DNA of 27,781 nt from JAVBQJ01 sp045585875 (lineage in GTDB: Bacteria > Verrucomicrobiota > Lentisphaeria > Victivallales > Victivallaceae): contig JAZMZH010000058.1 in the NCBI GenBank assembly GCA_045585875.1, forward strand, positions 1 to 27,781. Reading direction: 5' to 3'. The notes under the pieces were generated by a model. It was not told the origin of the DNA. It saw only the letters and a program-made list of their open reading frames with translations, and searched no databases. Made by a program: the position numbers and the translations under genes. Of the stretch, positions 15,838 through 22,617 are shown piece after piece. Position 1 is the first letter of the stretch. Every line of letters starts with the position of its first letter.

Positions 15838-16583
15838 AATCCCGCTCCTTTCAGAATCTTTTCCAGATTTCCGCCTGCGATCATGGCGATCTTCCCGTCG
15901 GAGAGACCGGAATGTTTCAACTGAAACATCTGATTTCCCATGTTGTAGAGCGGGAAGCCGCTGGCGAAGAGCAGACGCCCGGCGCCGTAGAGCTCGGCCA
16001 GGTCCCGGATGCCCTCCGGCACCCAGTAGCCCTTCAGGGCGAAGTAGAAGTTTTCGTAGTTCTCCAGCAGCGGGCGGATCTGACGGTCGATGCCCCACTT
16101 GCCCCACACCGCCCGGTAGATGGCGGTGTTGCGGGGGAATTCGCGCAAAAAGGCGTACACCTGATCCCAGTTGCTGCCGAAGCCGTCCAGAAACACCGGG
16201 ATCCCGTGCTCCTCCGCCGCTTCCATGTACTTGCCGATGGTCAGGCGGCAGGCATACCAGCGCTGTTCCGCGGGATAGAGGGTCAGGGCGGCGATGTTGT
16301 TGTCGCGCATGGCGTCGTAAAGCTTCTCCGGGACGGGAATCTCCGGGCACTGCTGCGGCAGCAGGCACCAGACGCCTTTCAGGCGGTCGGGAGCGATCTT
16401 GATCATCTTGACGATCAGGTCGTTGGCGGTCTGGGGGAATTCGGCGTAACCGGAGTGCGACACCAGAGCCTTTTCGACGCCGGAGCGGTCCATTTCCCGG
16501 AGCAGCGCGTTTTCGTCGTACCCCGGGTCAAGCATATTGCCGCCGATGGTGCACGACGCATCGAAGAATTTGAGGTCTTTCAT
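15834..16583 (-). CDS. Amidohydrolase-family paralogue lacking metal ligands
   Basis: A 249-residue protein with the same PF04909-type fold as its downstream neighbour, but the metal site is gone. The HxH position reads SCT in FFDASCTIGG (Ser10-x-Thr12), the central histidine position reads FLDGFGSNWD, and the terminal GTDMP motif has become ASGFP. I see no replacement cluster of histidines, so it is either catalytically dead or uses different chemistry. It is intact, in operon with and directly overlapping an active paralogue, which suggests a heteromeric partner or allosteric subunit (inference). The start at 16583 lies 15 bases after the isomerase stop with only a weak GGGGA site, consistent with coupled translation. 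Confidence 0.8.
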   Translation of the reverse strand: MKDLKFFDASCTIGGNMLDPGYDENALLREMDRSGVEKALVSHSGYAEFPQTANDLIVKMIKIAPDRLKGVWCLLPQQCPEIPVPEKLYDAMRDNNIAALTLYPAEQRWYACRLTIGKYMEAAEEHGIPVFLDGFGSNWDQVYAFLREFPRNTAIYRAVWGKWGIDRQIRPLLENYENFYFALKGYWVPEGIRDLAELYGAGRLLFASGFPLYNMGNQMFQLKHSGLSDGKIAMIAGGNLEKILKGAGL

Positions 16584-16598
16584 AAGGGCGTCCCCGGG

Positions 16599-17342
16599 TT
16601 ATTGGATTCGGCGGAGCTGGTCTCTCAGATAGGCGAGACTTTTTTCCGCGCTGACGAAGGGATCGACGGTGAAGTCCTGCTCGTAGATCACCCACTCGGC
16701 GCCGATGTCCTTTGCGGCCCTGAGACATTCGGGGACCTTTACCACGCCCTCGCCGAGTTCGGCGGTGGTTTCGGGGACGTCAGGCTGTCTGATGTCCTTG
16801 CAATGCACCTGTTTGATGCGTTTCCCGTAGCGGCGGATGAAGGCCGCCGGGTCCTCGCCGCCCCGGGTCAGCCAGCAGATGTCCGGCTCCATGAACACCT
16901 CTTCGGCGTTGCATCCCTCCAGGATCCGATCCATGGCGGTGCGGCCGTTGATCTTCACGAATTCGGCCCAGTGGTTGTGATAGGAAAAGACCAGCCCGTG
17001 TTCGGCGGCGTTTCTGCCGATTTCCCGGCAGTAGTCGCGGACGATTTCCCACTCGGCGGAGAAGTCGCGGAGATCGCTGACCGTCACGGCCGGACTGTTC
17101 AGCGCTTTGGCGACCTTCCAGGCCTTGCTGTCGCGGTCGAGGAGTTCGTCCCGGCCGAACATGGTGCCGGCGCACTTGAGATTGAGTTCGCCGAGCAGAT
17201 CGGCCAGAGCCTGCGGCTCCATGCCGCCGTAGCAGAAGAACTCGACGCCGTCCGCATCAAGGGCGGCCACTTTGCGCAGGGTGCCCTGGAAGTCCGCGGC
17301 CATGGCTTCCCGGAAATTGTAGAGCTGGATTCCGACTTGCAT
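16599..17342 (-). CDS. Sugar phosphate isomerase/epimerase-type TIM barrel (PF01261)
   Basis: This 247-residue xylose-isomerase-like TIM barrel belongs to the group of inosose dehydratases, hydroxypyruvate isomerases and sugar epimerases. Typical residues are visible: GIQLYNFRE at the start, Asp/Glu in DADGVEFF, His in FSYHNHWAEF, Glu-Asp in VFMEPDICW, His-Lys in QVHCKD, and a late Glu in WVIYEQD, together a metal site for an open-chain sugar or inositol derivative. I chose the ATG at 17342 because an ideal AGGAGG lies 7 bases upstream; the frame is open to 17387. It is the first gene of an operon with the two amidohydrolases and has its own promoter. Exact reaction unknown. Confidence 0.85.
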   Translation of the reverse strand: MQVGIQLYNFREAMAADFQGTLRKVAALDADGVEFFCYGGMEPQALADLLGELNLKCAGTMFGRDELLDRDSKAWKVAKALNSPAVTVSDLRDFSAEWEIVRDYCREIGRNAAEHGLVFSYHNHWAEFVKINGRTAMDRILEGCNAEEVFMEPDICWLTRGGEDPAAFIRRYGKRIKQVHCKDIRQPDVPETTAELGEGVVKVPECLRAAKDIGAEWVIYEQDFTVDPFVSAEKSLAYLRDQLRRIQ

Positions 17343-17401
17343 GATATTCCTCCTTTTTCGCTCCCGCAGGAGACGGTTTGTTTTCACGCTGTACCGGCAT
17401 T

Positions 17402-17430
17402 AATATATCTCCCGGTAGGGGAAAAGACAA
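17402..17430 (-). promoter_or_regulatory. Promoter of the isomerase-amidohydrolase operon
   Basis: Minus strand TTGTCT (17425-17430), 17 bases, TATATT (17402-17407). The spacer holds TCCCGGTAGGGGA (plus-strand 17410-17422), which shares TCCCGGTAG with the site upstream of the GH3 gene. Confidence 0.55.
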
Positions 17431-17478
17431 TTTATAAAAAGGATTAAAAATATATCAAACATGCTTTTTTGGCGGCGC

Positions 17479-19113
17479 TCATCCCTGTGGGGAAACCGTC
17501 TGCCGGTCATGCCAGACCGTGAGGGTGTTCTCGGGCGTGAAGAGTCCTCCCGCCGAAGCGTAGTCGCAGAGCGTGAGACTCCGCCAGCGGACGCTGACCA
17601 TCGCGCCGGGCACTTCGGTGCGGGAATCCGCGGCCAGCACCAGAGGCCCGCGCATCACCGCCACCCGCCCGGGATCGCCGGGAGCGGGGATCTCCCGGAG
17701 GGAGAAGTCGAATTTCAATGCGATCCTGTCCCCCGGTTTCCAGCCGCCGCCGAGCTCCAGGTATGCGCCGCGGGCAAAGGGCACGGAGCGGCCGTTCACC
17801 AGCACCGCTTCGAGAAACTGCGGGGCGCGCACCCGGAGCATCTTCTCCTCCGGAGCGGTGAAACTTATGACCGCCTCCGGTTCGCGGGGATAGCCGCCCT
17901 CGATGACGAGACTGCCCGAGCTGAGAGGCTCGAAAAAGTTCACCGTCAGCCGCCGGTCGTCCTCGAGCACCGCCAGTCCCGGCGCGATGGCCAGGGCCTC
18001 CGGCCCCTGGGCCCGGCAGCAGTCGTTGCCGTCGAAGGGCGTGCCGAAGCATTTGCCGATCTGATCTTCGGCGCAGGATTTGAACCCGCCTCCGGTGAGC
18101 GGAGTGGGGTTGGCGTGCATCCAGTGGGAACCGTCGGGAGCCATGGCGCCGAGGATGCCGTTGTAGAGGGAAATCTCCAGCGCGTCGGCCGCCCGGCAGT
18201 CGTCGGTGAGCCGGAGAATGTCGGCGCAGTAGTGGATCCAGGTGGTGGTGACGCAGGTTTCTCCGAGGGCGCCGCAGTCGCTCCGGGTCTGGCGCAGGGC
18301 GCAGTCGTACCAGTATTCGCCCACCGTGTCTTTGGCGCCGCCGACGCCGGTGATGTAGATTTCCCGCTTCAGGACTTCCTCGAAATATTTTACGACGCCG
18401 GCGATGCCGGAAGCGTCGGGTTCAATGAGGAGGAGTTCCGCAAGGCCCTGGAAACAACTGGTCATTTCATAGGCCTTGCCGTTGCCCAGGGCCGCGGGCG
18501 TGACTCCGGAAATCACGCATTGAAAGATATTTCCGGTGGCGGAGCAGCCCAGGCCGATGATCCAGTCGGCGTATTGCCGGTAGCGTTTTTCTCCCGTGAG
18601 ACGCCAGAGGGCCGCAAAGGCTCCGAGGATGCTGGAGGCGGCCAGACCGTCGTGCCATCCGCAGGCGGTGATCGGTTTGATCCCGGGGCCGACCTGGGTC
18701 ATCAGATGATCCGCGAGGCGGCGGCAGCAGTCGAGCACCTCCGGATCGGGATTCAGCAGTTCGTAATAGCGTATGAGTCCCAGGAGGACGTATTTGCGGC
18801 CCCAGATGTCCCAGCCGCCGGTCTGCAGCTCCTCGGGGTAGGAGCTGATGCAGCCGTCGGGGGTCTGGCAGGCCATGATCTCCCGGACGGTCCGATCAAT
18901 GATTTTCCGGAGTTCGGGATCGCCGGAGACCCAGGCGGCGCTGACGGCGGAGCGGACGATCTTGCCCCAGAATTCGCAGCGCCAGCCGCCGTCCTTTTCA
19001 TTGCGCAGGCGGAACGGCTCCGCCAGCAGAGCGTAATTGACGGTTTTCAGACGTTTCTCGATGGTGACGGCCAGGGCGGCGCCCAGCGCGCCTTGCAGAA
19101 GGGTTTTTCGCAT
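17479..19113 (-). CDS. GH127/DUF1680-like glycoside hydrolase (beta-L-arabinofuranosidase type)
   Basis: This 544-residue (alpha/alpha)6-barrel protein resembles the DUF1680 family that includes the beta-L-arabinofuranosidase HypBA1. The ETC motif (GALGETCVTTTW) matches the family's zinc-ligand Glu, and the Cys-Cys pair in NDCCRAQGPEAL matches the nucleophile/zinc cysteines. The C-terminal beta-sandwich holds FFEPLSSG, and VAVMRGPLVLAAD is typical of the family. Residues 1-40 include a hydrophobic run (LLQGALGAALAV) but no convincing signal peptide. I chose the ATG at 19113, with AAAGGA upstream, over an in-frame ATG at 19173 inside the promoter. It faces the divergent AraC gene, which probably controls it. 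A rhamno- or uronate-specific relative of GH127 is also possible. Confidence 0.82.
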   Translation of the reverse strand: MRKTLLQGALGAALAVTIEKRLKTVNYALLAEPFRLRNEKDGGWRCEFWGKIVRSAVSAAWVSGDPELRKIIDRTVREIMACQTPDGCISSYPEELQTGGWDIWGRKYVLLGLIRYYELLNPDPEVLDCCRRLADHLMTQVGPGIKPITACGWHDGLAASSILGAFAALWRLTGEKRYRQYADWIIGLGCSATGNIFQCVISGVTPAALGNGKAYEMTSCFQGLAELLLIEPDASGIAGVVKYFEEVLKREIYITGVGGAKDTVGEYWYDCALRQTRSDCGALGETCVTTTWIHYCADILRLTDDCRAADALEISLYNGILGAMAPDGSHWMHANPTPLTGGGFKSCAEDQIGKCFGTPFDGNDCCRAQGPEALAIAPGLAVLEDDRRLTVNFFEPLSSGSLVIEGGYPREPEAVISFTAPEEKMLRVRAPQFLEAVLVNGRSVPFARGAYLELGGGWKPGDRIALKFDFSLREIPAPGDPGRVAVMRGPLVLAADSRTEVPGAMVSVRWRSLTLCDYASAGGLFTPENTLTVWHDRQTVSPQG

Positions 19114-19144
19114 GACAGGATTCCTTTGGGATTTGACTTGAGAT

Positions 19145-19283
19145 AATATAACGCGGAATTTGCGTGGATGCATGGTAAAAACACATAAAAAAATGGTATT
19201 TTAAAGGTTTTTTATTTTGATTCTGCCGGATTCCGTTTCTTGCGCAGGATGATTTCACGGTGTATAGTATGGTATTTCAAAGC
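19145..19283. promoter_or_regulatory. Divergent promoter region with paired direct repeats
   Basis: The rightward promoter is TTGCGC (19240-19245), 17 bases, TATAGT (19263-19268), for the AraC gene. The leftward -10 is TATATT (plus-strand 19145-19150) with no good -35, as expected for an activated promoter. ATGGTATTTTAAAGG (19193-19207) and ATGGTATTTCAAAGC (19269-19283) match at 13 of 15 bases; a partial copy starts at 19172. They are candidate AraC-protein half-sites, the right one placed to repress araC. Confidence 0.5.
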
Positions 19284-19302
19284 TGTGCCGGAGCGCTTTT
19301 TT

Positions 19303-20154
19303 ATGAAGAAATTCAGACTTGCGGAGCTGACCGCTTCGCCGCTGCCGCTGGCGATTCAGAACATGAATGCGCCCGCGTACTACCAGCCCTGTCATCTCCA
19401 CGACGCCGTGGAAATGGTCTACATCCGCCACGGAGCCGGATGGTGCGCGGTGGGCGGCGTCGTGCAGCTCATGCTCACCGGAGATCTCTTCATCATACCG
19501 GTGGGGGCGACTCATGAATATTACAGCGACGGCGGCGTGCCGCTCCGGTATGTGAACTGTCTCTTTGATCCGAAAATATTCCGGGACGAGGAAAAATTTC
19601 TGGCGGATTTTTTCACCGGCAGCGGGCCCGGCGGGGCGCCCGAAAAGTACACTTTCGGCACGGAGGCGCAGGAGCGGCTCGGATATCTTTTCGACGAACT
19701 GGACGCCGAACTGCGCTCCGGCGACCGGTTTCACATCCTCCGGAGCCGGGCGCTTTTTCTGGAACTGGTCATATTCATTCAGCGCAGCGCCGCCGGCGCT
19801 CCGGCGCTGCGGGCTTCGCGCAGTCAGGCGCAGCTGGGCAGGGTCCTCAGCTGCATCTCCGACCGGCTGGGGCAGAAACTGTCGCTGAAAATGCTGGCCG
19901 GGATCGCCGGGTATTCTCCGGACTACTTCGGCAAACTCTTCCGCCGGGAGGTCGGGGTCAGTCTGTCGGAATACATTCTGGTCCGGAGACTGGAGCGGGC
20001 GGCATACGAGCTGGAGCACACCGGGCGCACGGTGGAGGAGATCGCCCGGGACACGGGATTTTTCGACGCCTCCTGCTTCATCCGGAGATTTCGGAAATAC
20101 TCCGGCATGACCCCGCTGCGCTTCCGTTTCCGCCGAAAAGCCCGGGAAACGTAA
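19303..20154 (+). CDS. AraC-family transcriptional regulator
   Basis: A 283-residue regulator with an N-terminal cupin sensor (about 15-150; CHLHDAVEMVYIRHGAGW, then GDLFIIPVGATHEY) and a C-terminal AraC double helix-turn-helix (about 190-283; LKMLAGIAGYSPDYFGKLFRREVG, then IARDTGFFDASCFIRRFRKYSGMTP). Such proteins bind a sugar in the cupin and activate catabolic genes. It is divergent from the GH127-like gene and shares a control region with it. I chose the ATG at 19303, with CCGGAG upstream; the frame is open to 19240, but that ATG overlaps the promoter. Likely effector: an arabinose-, rhamnose- or uronate-type sugar (inference). Confidence 0.9.
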   Translation: MKKFRLAELTASPLPLAIQNMNAPAYYQPCHLHDAVEMVYIRHGAGWCAVGGVVQLMLTGDLFIIPVGATHEYYSDGGVPLRYVNCLFDPKIFRDEEKFLADFFTGSGPGGAPEKYTFGTEAQERLGYLFDELDAELRSGDRFHILRSRALFLELVIFIQRSAAGAPALRASRSQAQLGRVLSCISDRLGQKLSLKMLAGIAGYSPDYFGKLFRREVGVSLSEYILVRRLERAAYELEHTGRTVEEIARDTGFFDASCFIRRFRKYSGMTPLRFRFRRKARET

Positions 20155-20199
20155 CCGGCGACCGGCAAACCGGTTGGGAGCTTCCGCGAGACGTGACGG

Positions 20200-20221
20200 C
20201 CCTCCGCCAAAAGCAGGAGGG
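20200..20221 (+). promoter_or_regulatory. Hairpin covering the portal gene ribosome-binding site
   Basis: CCCTCC (20200-20205) can pair with GGAGGG (20216-20221), which contains the perfect Shine-Dalgarno AGGAGG (20215-20220) of the gene starting at 20230. Translation may be blocked unless the hairpin opens. I see no promoter between the AraC stop and this point. Confidence 0.45.
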
Positions 20222-20229
20222 TGTCTGTC

Positions 20230-21633
20230 ATGGATCTGAATTATCTCTTTGAGCGCTGTCACCGGGAATACCGCCTGAACCGGGAGGTGTGGGAGCGTTC
20301 GCTGGCCGCTTATTCCGGGGGAAGCGCCTATGTGCAGCAGGCGCTGATCAAGCATGTGTCCGAGATCGACCTGGAGTTCGAAGAACGCCTCCGCCGCGCC
20401 TATTACTTCAACTATCCCCGTAAAATCGCCTCTCTCATCACCCAGTACATATTCGCCTCCAACCCGGTCCGGGAAAATGCCGATCCGGAGCTCGTCGAGG
20501 ATTTTTCCCGCGAGGGCATGCGGGCCAACGAGGTGATGCGTCAGTTTTCCACGATGATCAATGTGTTCGGCACCGCCTGGCTGCTGGCGGAAATGCCCGA
20601 CTTCTCCGGCAGCGTGGATATGGAGCGGAAAAGAATCGAGCGTCTGCGTCCCTGCTGCCGCGCTCTCTCGCCGCTGACCGTCCGGGACTGGAGCATGGGC
20701 CGGGACGGCAAACTGGAATGGGCGCTGCTCAACGTGCCGTGCTTCGACAATCGCGACCCGTTTCATCCTCCCCTCGTGCAGATCCAGCGCAAGCTGTGGA
20801 CCCGGGACCGCTGGCTGCTCATGGCCGGCGACGGCTGCCGGGTGCGCACGGTGGCCGAGGGGCCCAATCCGCTGGGGGAGGTGCCTTTGGTGAGAATGCA
20901 GGAATCCTGCAGCGGCATCGAGGGAGCCGGACACTGGTTCGCCGACGTGGTCCGCATCTCCGACGCCATCATGAACAACGAGTCCGAGGCGCAGATGAAT
21001 GTGGTCAAGCAGCTTTTCGGTCTGCTGGTGATCTCCGAAACCTTCGCCAGACAGGGCAAATGCCGGGACAACCGCGAATCCGGAGGGGCCGAAAACGGGA
21101 AATTCAGTCATGTCCTCGCCCGTTCCGCCGCCATTTACGAAACCCCGGAGGAGCGCGGCATCAGCCGCTACATTTCCCCGTCCGGATTGGAAACCGCCCG
21201 CATCCGGGAGGAAAACAGCAAACTGAAGGCGGAACTTTTCGACGTGGTCGGACTGACTCTGCGCCCGGACGCCAAAATACGCCAGACCGCCGAGGCCAAA
21301 TCCTGGGATCATCAGAATACCCGCCAGTTCCTCTCCAACCGGGTGGACATGCTGGAACAGGCCGAGCTGAAAGCCTGGAGCCTGATGCACGGTCTGGACC
21401 GGACCGTGCCGGTGCCGGAAGTCACCTATAACCGGGACTTCTCGGTTTCGGACCTGAAAGGCATGATCGCCGGACTGCTGGATATCGGCAAGCTCTCGGA
21501 TTCGCCGGAATTCGGACGCGAAGTCTCCCGCACCGCGGTGGATCTGCTGGAGCGGTACCGCAAGATCGATCCCGAACGCCGCGCCGTCATCCTCGAGGAG
21601 ATCGACCGGAGCAGCGGAGGCCGTCATGAATAA
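20230..21633 (+). CDS. Phage portal-like protein (DUF4055/SPP1-gp6 type)
   Basis: This 467-residue soluble protein fits the portal family by layout rather than strong identity. An N-terminal helical part ends in YPRKIASLITQYIF. Then come FGTAWLLAEMPDF (usually a GR.G.LVD segment), the wing strand ALSPLTVRDWSMGRDGKLEWALLNV, the GEVPLVRM element, and stem helices (ISDAIMNNESEAQMNV, then ISPSGLETARIREENSKLKAELFDVVGL). Last is a crown-like helix region (SNRVDMLEQAELKAWSLMHG). Portal proteins form the dodecameric DNA gate of tailed-phage capsids. The frame is intact and GC-matched to the host. I chose the ATG at 20230 (AGGAGG 9 bases upstream), not the in-frame GTG at 20221. No terminase, capsid or integrase gene adjoins it, so it is a remnant or a domesticated or gene-transfer-agent component. 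Confidence 0.65.
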   Translation: MDLNYLFERCHREYRLNREVWERSLAAYSGGSAYVQQALIKHVSEIDLEFEERLRRAYYFNYPRKIASLITQYIFASNPVRENADPELVEDFSREGMRANEVMRQFSTMINVFGTAWLLAEMPDFSGSVDMERKRIERLRPCCRALSPLTVRDWSMGRDGKLEWALLNVPCFDNRDPFHPPLVQIQRKLWTRDRWLLMAGDGCRVRTVAEGPNPLGEVPLVRMQESCSGIEGAGHWFADVVRISDAIMNNESEAQMNVVKQLFGLLVISETFARQGKCRDNRESGGAENGKFSHVLARSAAIYETPEERGISRYISPSGLETARIREENSKLKAELFDVVGLTLRPDAKIRQTAEAKSWDHQNTRQFLSNRVDMLEQAELKAWSLMHGLDRTVPVPEVTYNRDFSVSDLKGMIAGLLDIGKLSDSPEFGREVSRTAVDLLERYRKIDPERRAVILEEIDRSSGGRHE

Positions 21634-21907
21634 GCTCATCCGGACAATCTGCACCCGGAGGATCAAGGTCATCCTGCCGGACCGGAGCTGGTTTTTCTGC
21701 CGCGGATTCTGCCGGGGCGGCGAGCAGGTCGGGGGAGACGGGCTGGATGTCTCGCGCTCGCGGAGAATCTTCGTCCTGGCCACCGACCGGCAACTGCCGC
21801 TCGACACGGTGCTGGAATTTCGGAATCAGCGTTTCGAAATCGCCGAGACCCGTCCCCTCATCGACCTGGAAAATCAGGTGATCGCCGTGACCTGCCGCAC
21901 CTTTTAA
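21626..21907 (+). CDS. Small protein coupled to the portal gene, possible head-closure protein
   Basis: A 93-residue, basic, mostly beta-strand protein with no membrane segment. The strand pattern (KVILPDRSWFF, then RRIFVLATDRQLPLDTVLEFRNQRFEIAET) has the size and look of small phage head-tail joining or closure proteins, which often have residues such as DTVLEF before a final strand, but I do not recognise a specific family. Its ATG at 21626 overlaps the portal stop by 8 bases, so it is translationally coupled. It ends 12 bases from the convergent PBP fragment. The phage role is inferred mainly from position. Confidence 0.5.
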   Translation: MNKLIRTICTRRIKVILPDRSWFFCRGFCRGGEQVGGDGLDVSRSRRIFVLATDRQLPLDTVLEFRNQRFEIAETRPLIDLENQVIAVTCRTF

Positions 21908-21919
21908 CCGGGCGGCCTC

Positions 21920-22579
21920 CTAACGGAAACGCTCCGCGCCCGCGGTGACGTCCGTCCCCTGCACCGGCTTCACCACAACGCGCAGAGTCGATCGGATCCA
22001 GTGCCCGCCGGGGGAGAGATTGACCCGGTATTCGCCGGGGATGCCGGAGAGGATGTCGTCGAATTCCAGCTCCAGACCGCTGACGCCCCGCATCATGCCG
22101 TCCGGTCCGGTTTCCACCCGGCCCAGGATTTCGGCGACGGCGGGAGCGTCCGGGCGGCGGCGCACCGTCCGGCTCAGGGTGCGCAGCCCCAGCCGGCGGA
22201 CCGGCATGGAGGCGACCGCCCTGAATTCCTCCGGAGACAGATCCATGGCGATGGGGGATTCCGGGTCTCCGAGATCCGCCGCGCCCCGGATCGTTTTCCG
22301 GACTCTGGCCACCGCCTCGTCTCTGCTCTCGCCCGGCGGCAGAGTGCAGTACAGGTCGATCTTTCGTTCGCTCCAGGCCAGAACCGTGCCGTCCTCGGCG
22401 ACGATCCGGCCGCGGACGGCCGGGATCAGGCCCCGGCTCTCGGAGAGGCGGCGGCTCTCCAGCAGGAAATCATCCCGGCGGATCCAGCCGGGGATGAGCA
22501 GCGCCAGGGTGCCCGCGATCAGAAACCCGCTGCATATCCAGTAGGTTTTCCCAAGTCTGCTGTTGAAGACCCTGTCCAT
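21920..22579 (-). CDS. Class B PBP N-terminal (dimerisation) domain only, transpeptidase domain missing
   Basis: A 219-residue protein with a membrane anchor (about 11-31, YWICSGFLIAGTLALLIPGWI) and the periplasmic pedestal of class B penicillin-binding proteins. It has RGRIVAEDGTVLAWSE (like RG.I.DRNG..LA.S), and GVSGLELEFDDILSGIPGEY (like G.SGLE..FD..L.G..G). It ends at KPVQGTDVTAGAERFR-stop, which is where PBP2/FtsI proteins read G.DV.LTID..LQ and enter the transpeptidase domain. There is no SxxK, SxN or KTG. It is either truncated by the phage-type island, which ends 12 bases away, or a deliberate pedestal-only scaffold. AGGACAGGG lies before the ATG. Third gene of the purQ-gatB operon, 38 bases after gatB. 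Confidence 0.75.
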   Translation of the reverse strand: MDRVFNSRLGKTYWICSGFLIAGTLALLIPGWIRRDDFLLESRRLSESRGLIPAVRGRIVAEDGTVLAWSERKIDLYCTLPPGESRDEAVARVRKTIRGAADLGDPESPIAMDLSPEEFRAVASMPVRRLGLRTLSRTVRRRPDAPAVAEILGRVETGPDGMMRGVSGLELEFDDILSGIPGEYRVNLSPGGHWIRSTLRVVVKPVQGTDVTAGAERFR

Positions 22580-22617
22580 TTGCCCTGTCCTGACGCTCCG
22601 CCTCCGACAGGCGGGAT

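Noticed and set aside
20230..21907. Intact prophage
   Set aside because: Only two phage-type genes, with no terminase, capsid, tail, lysis or integrase genes.
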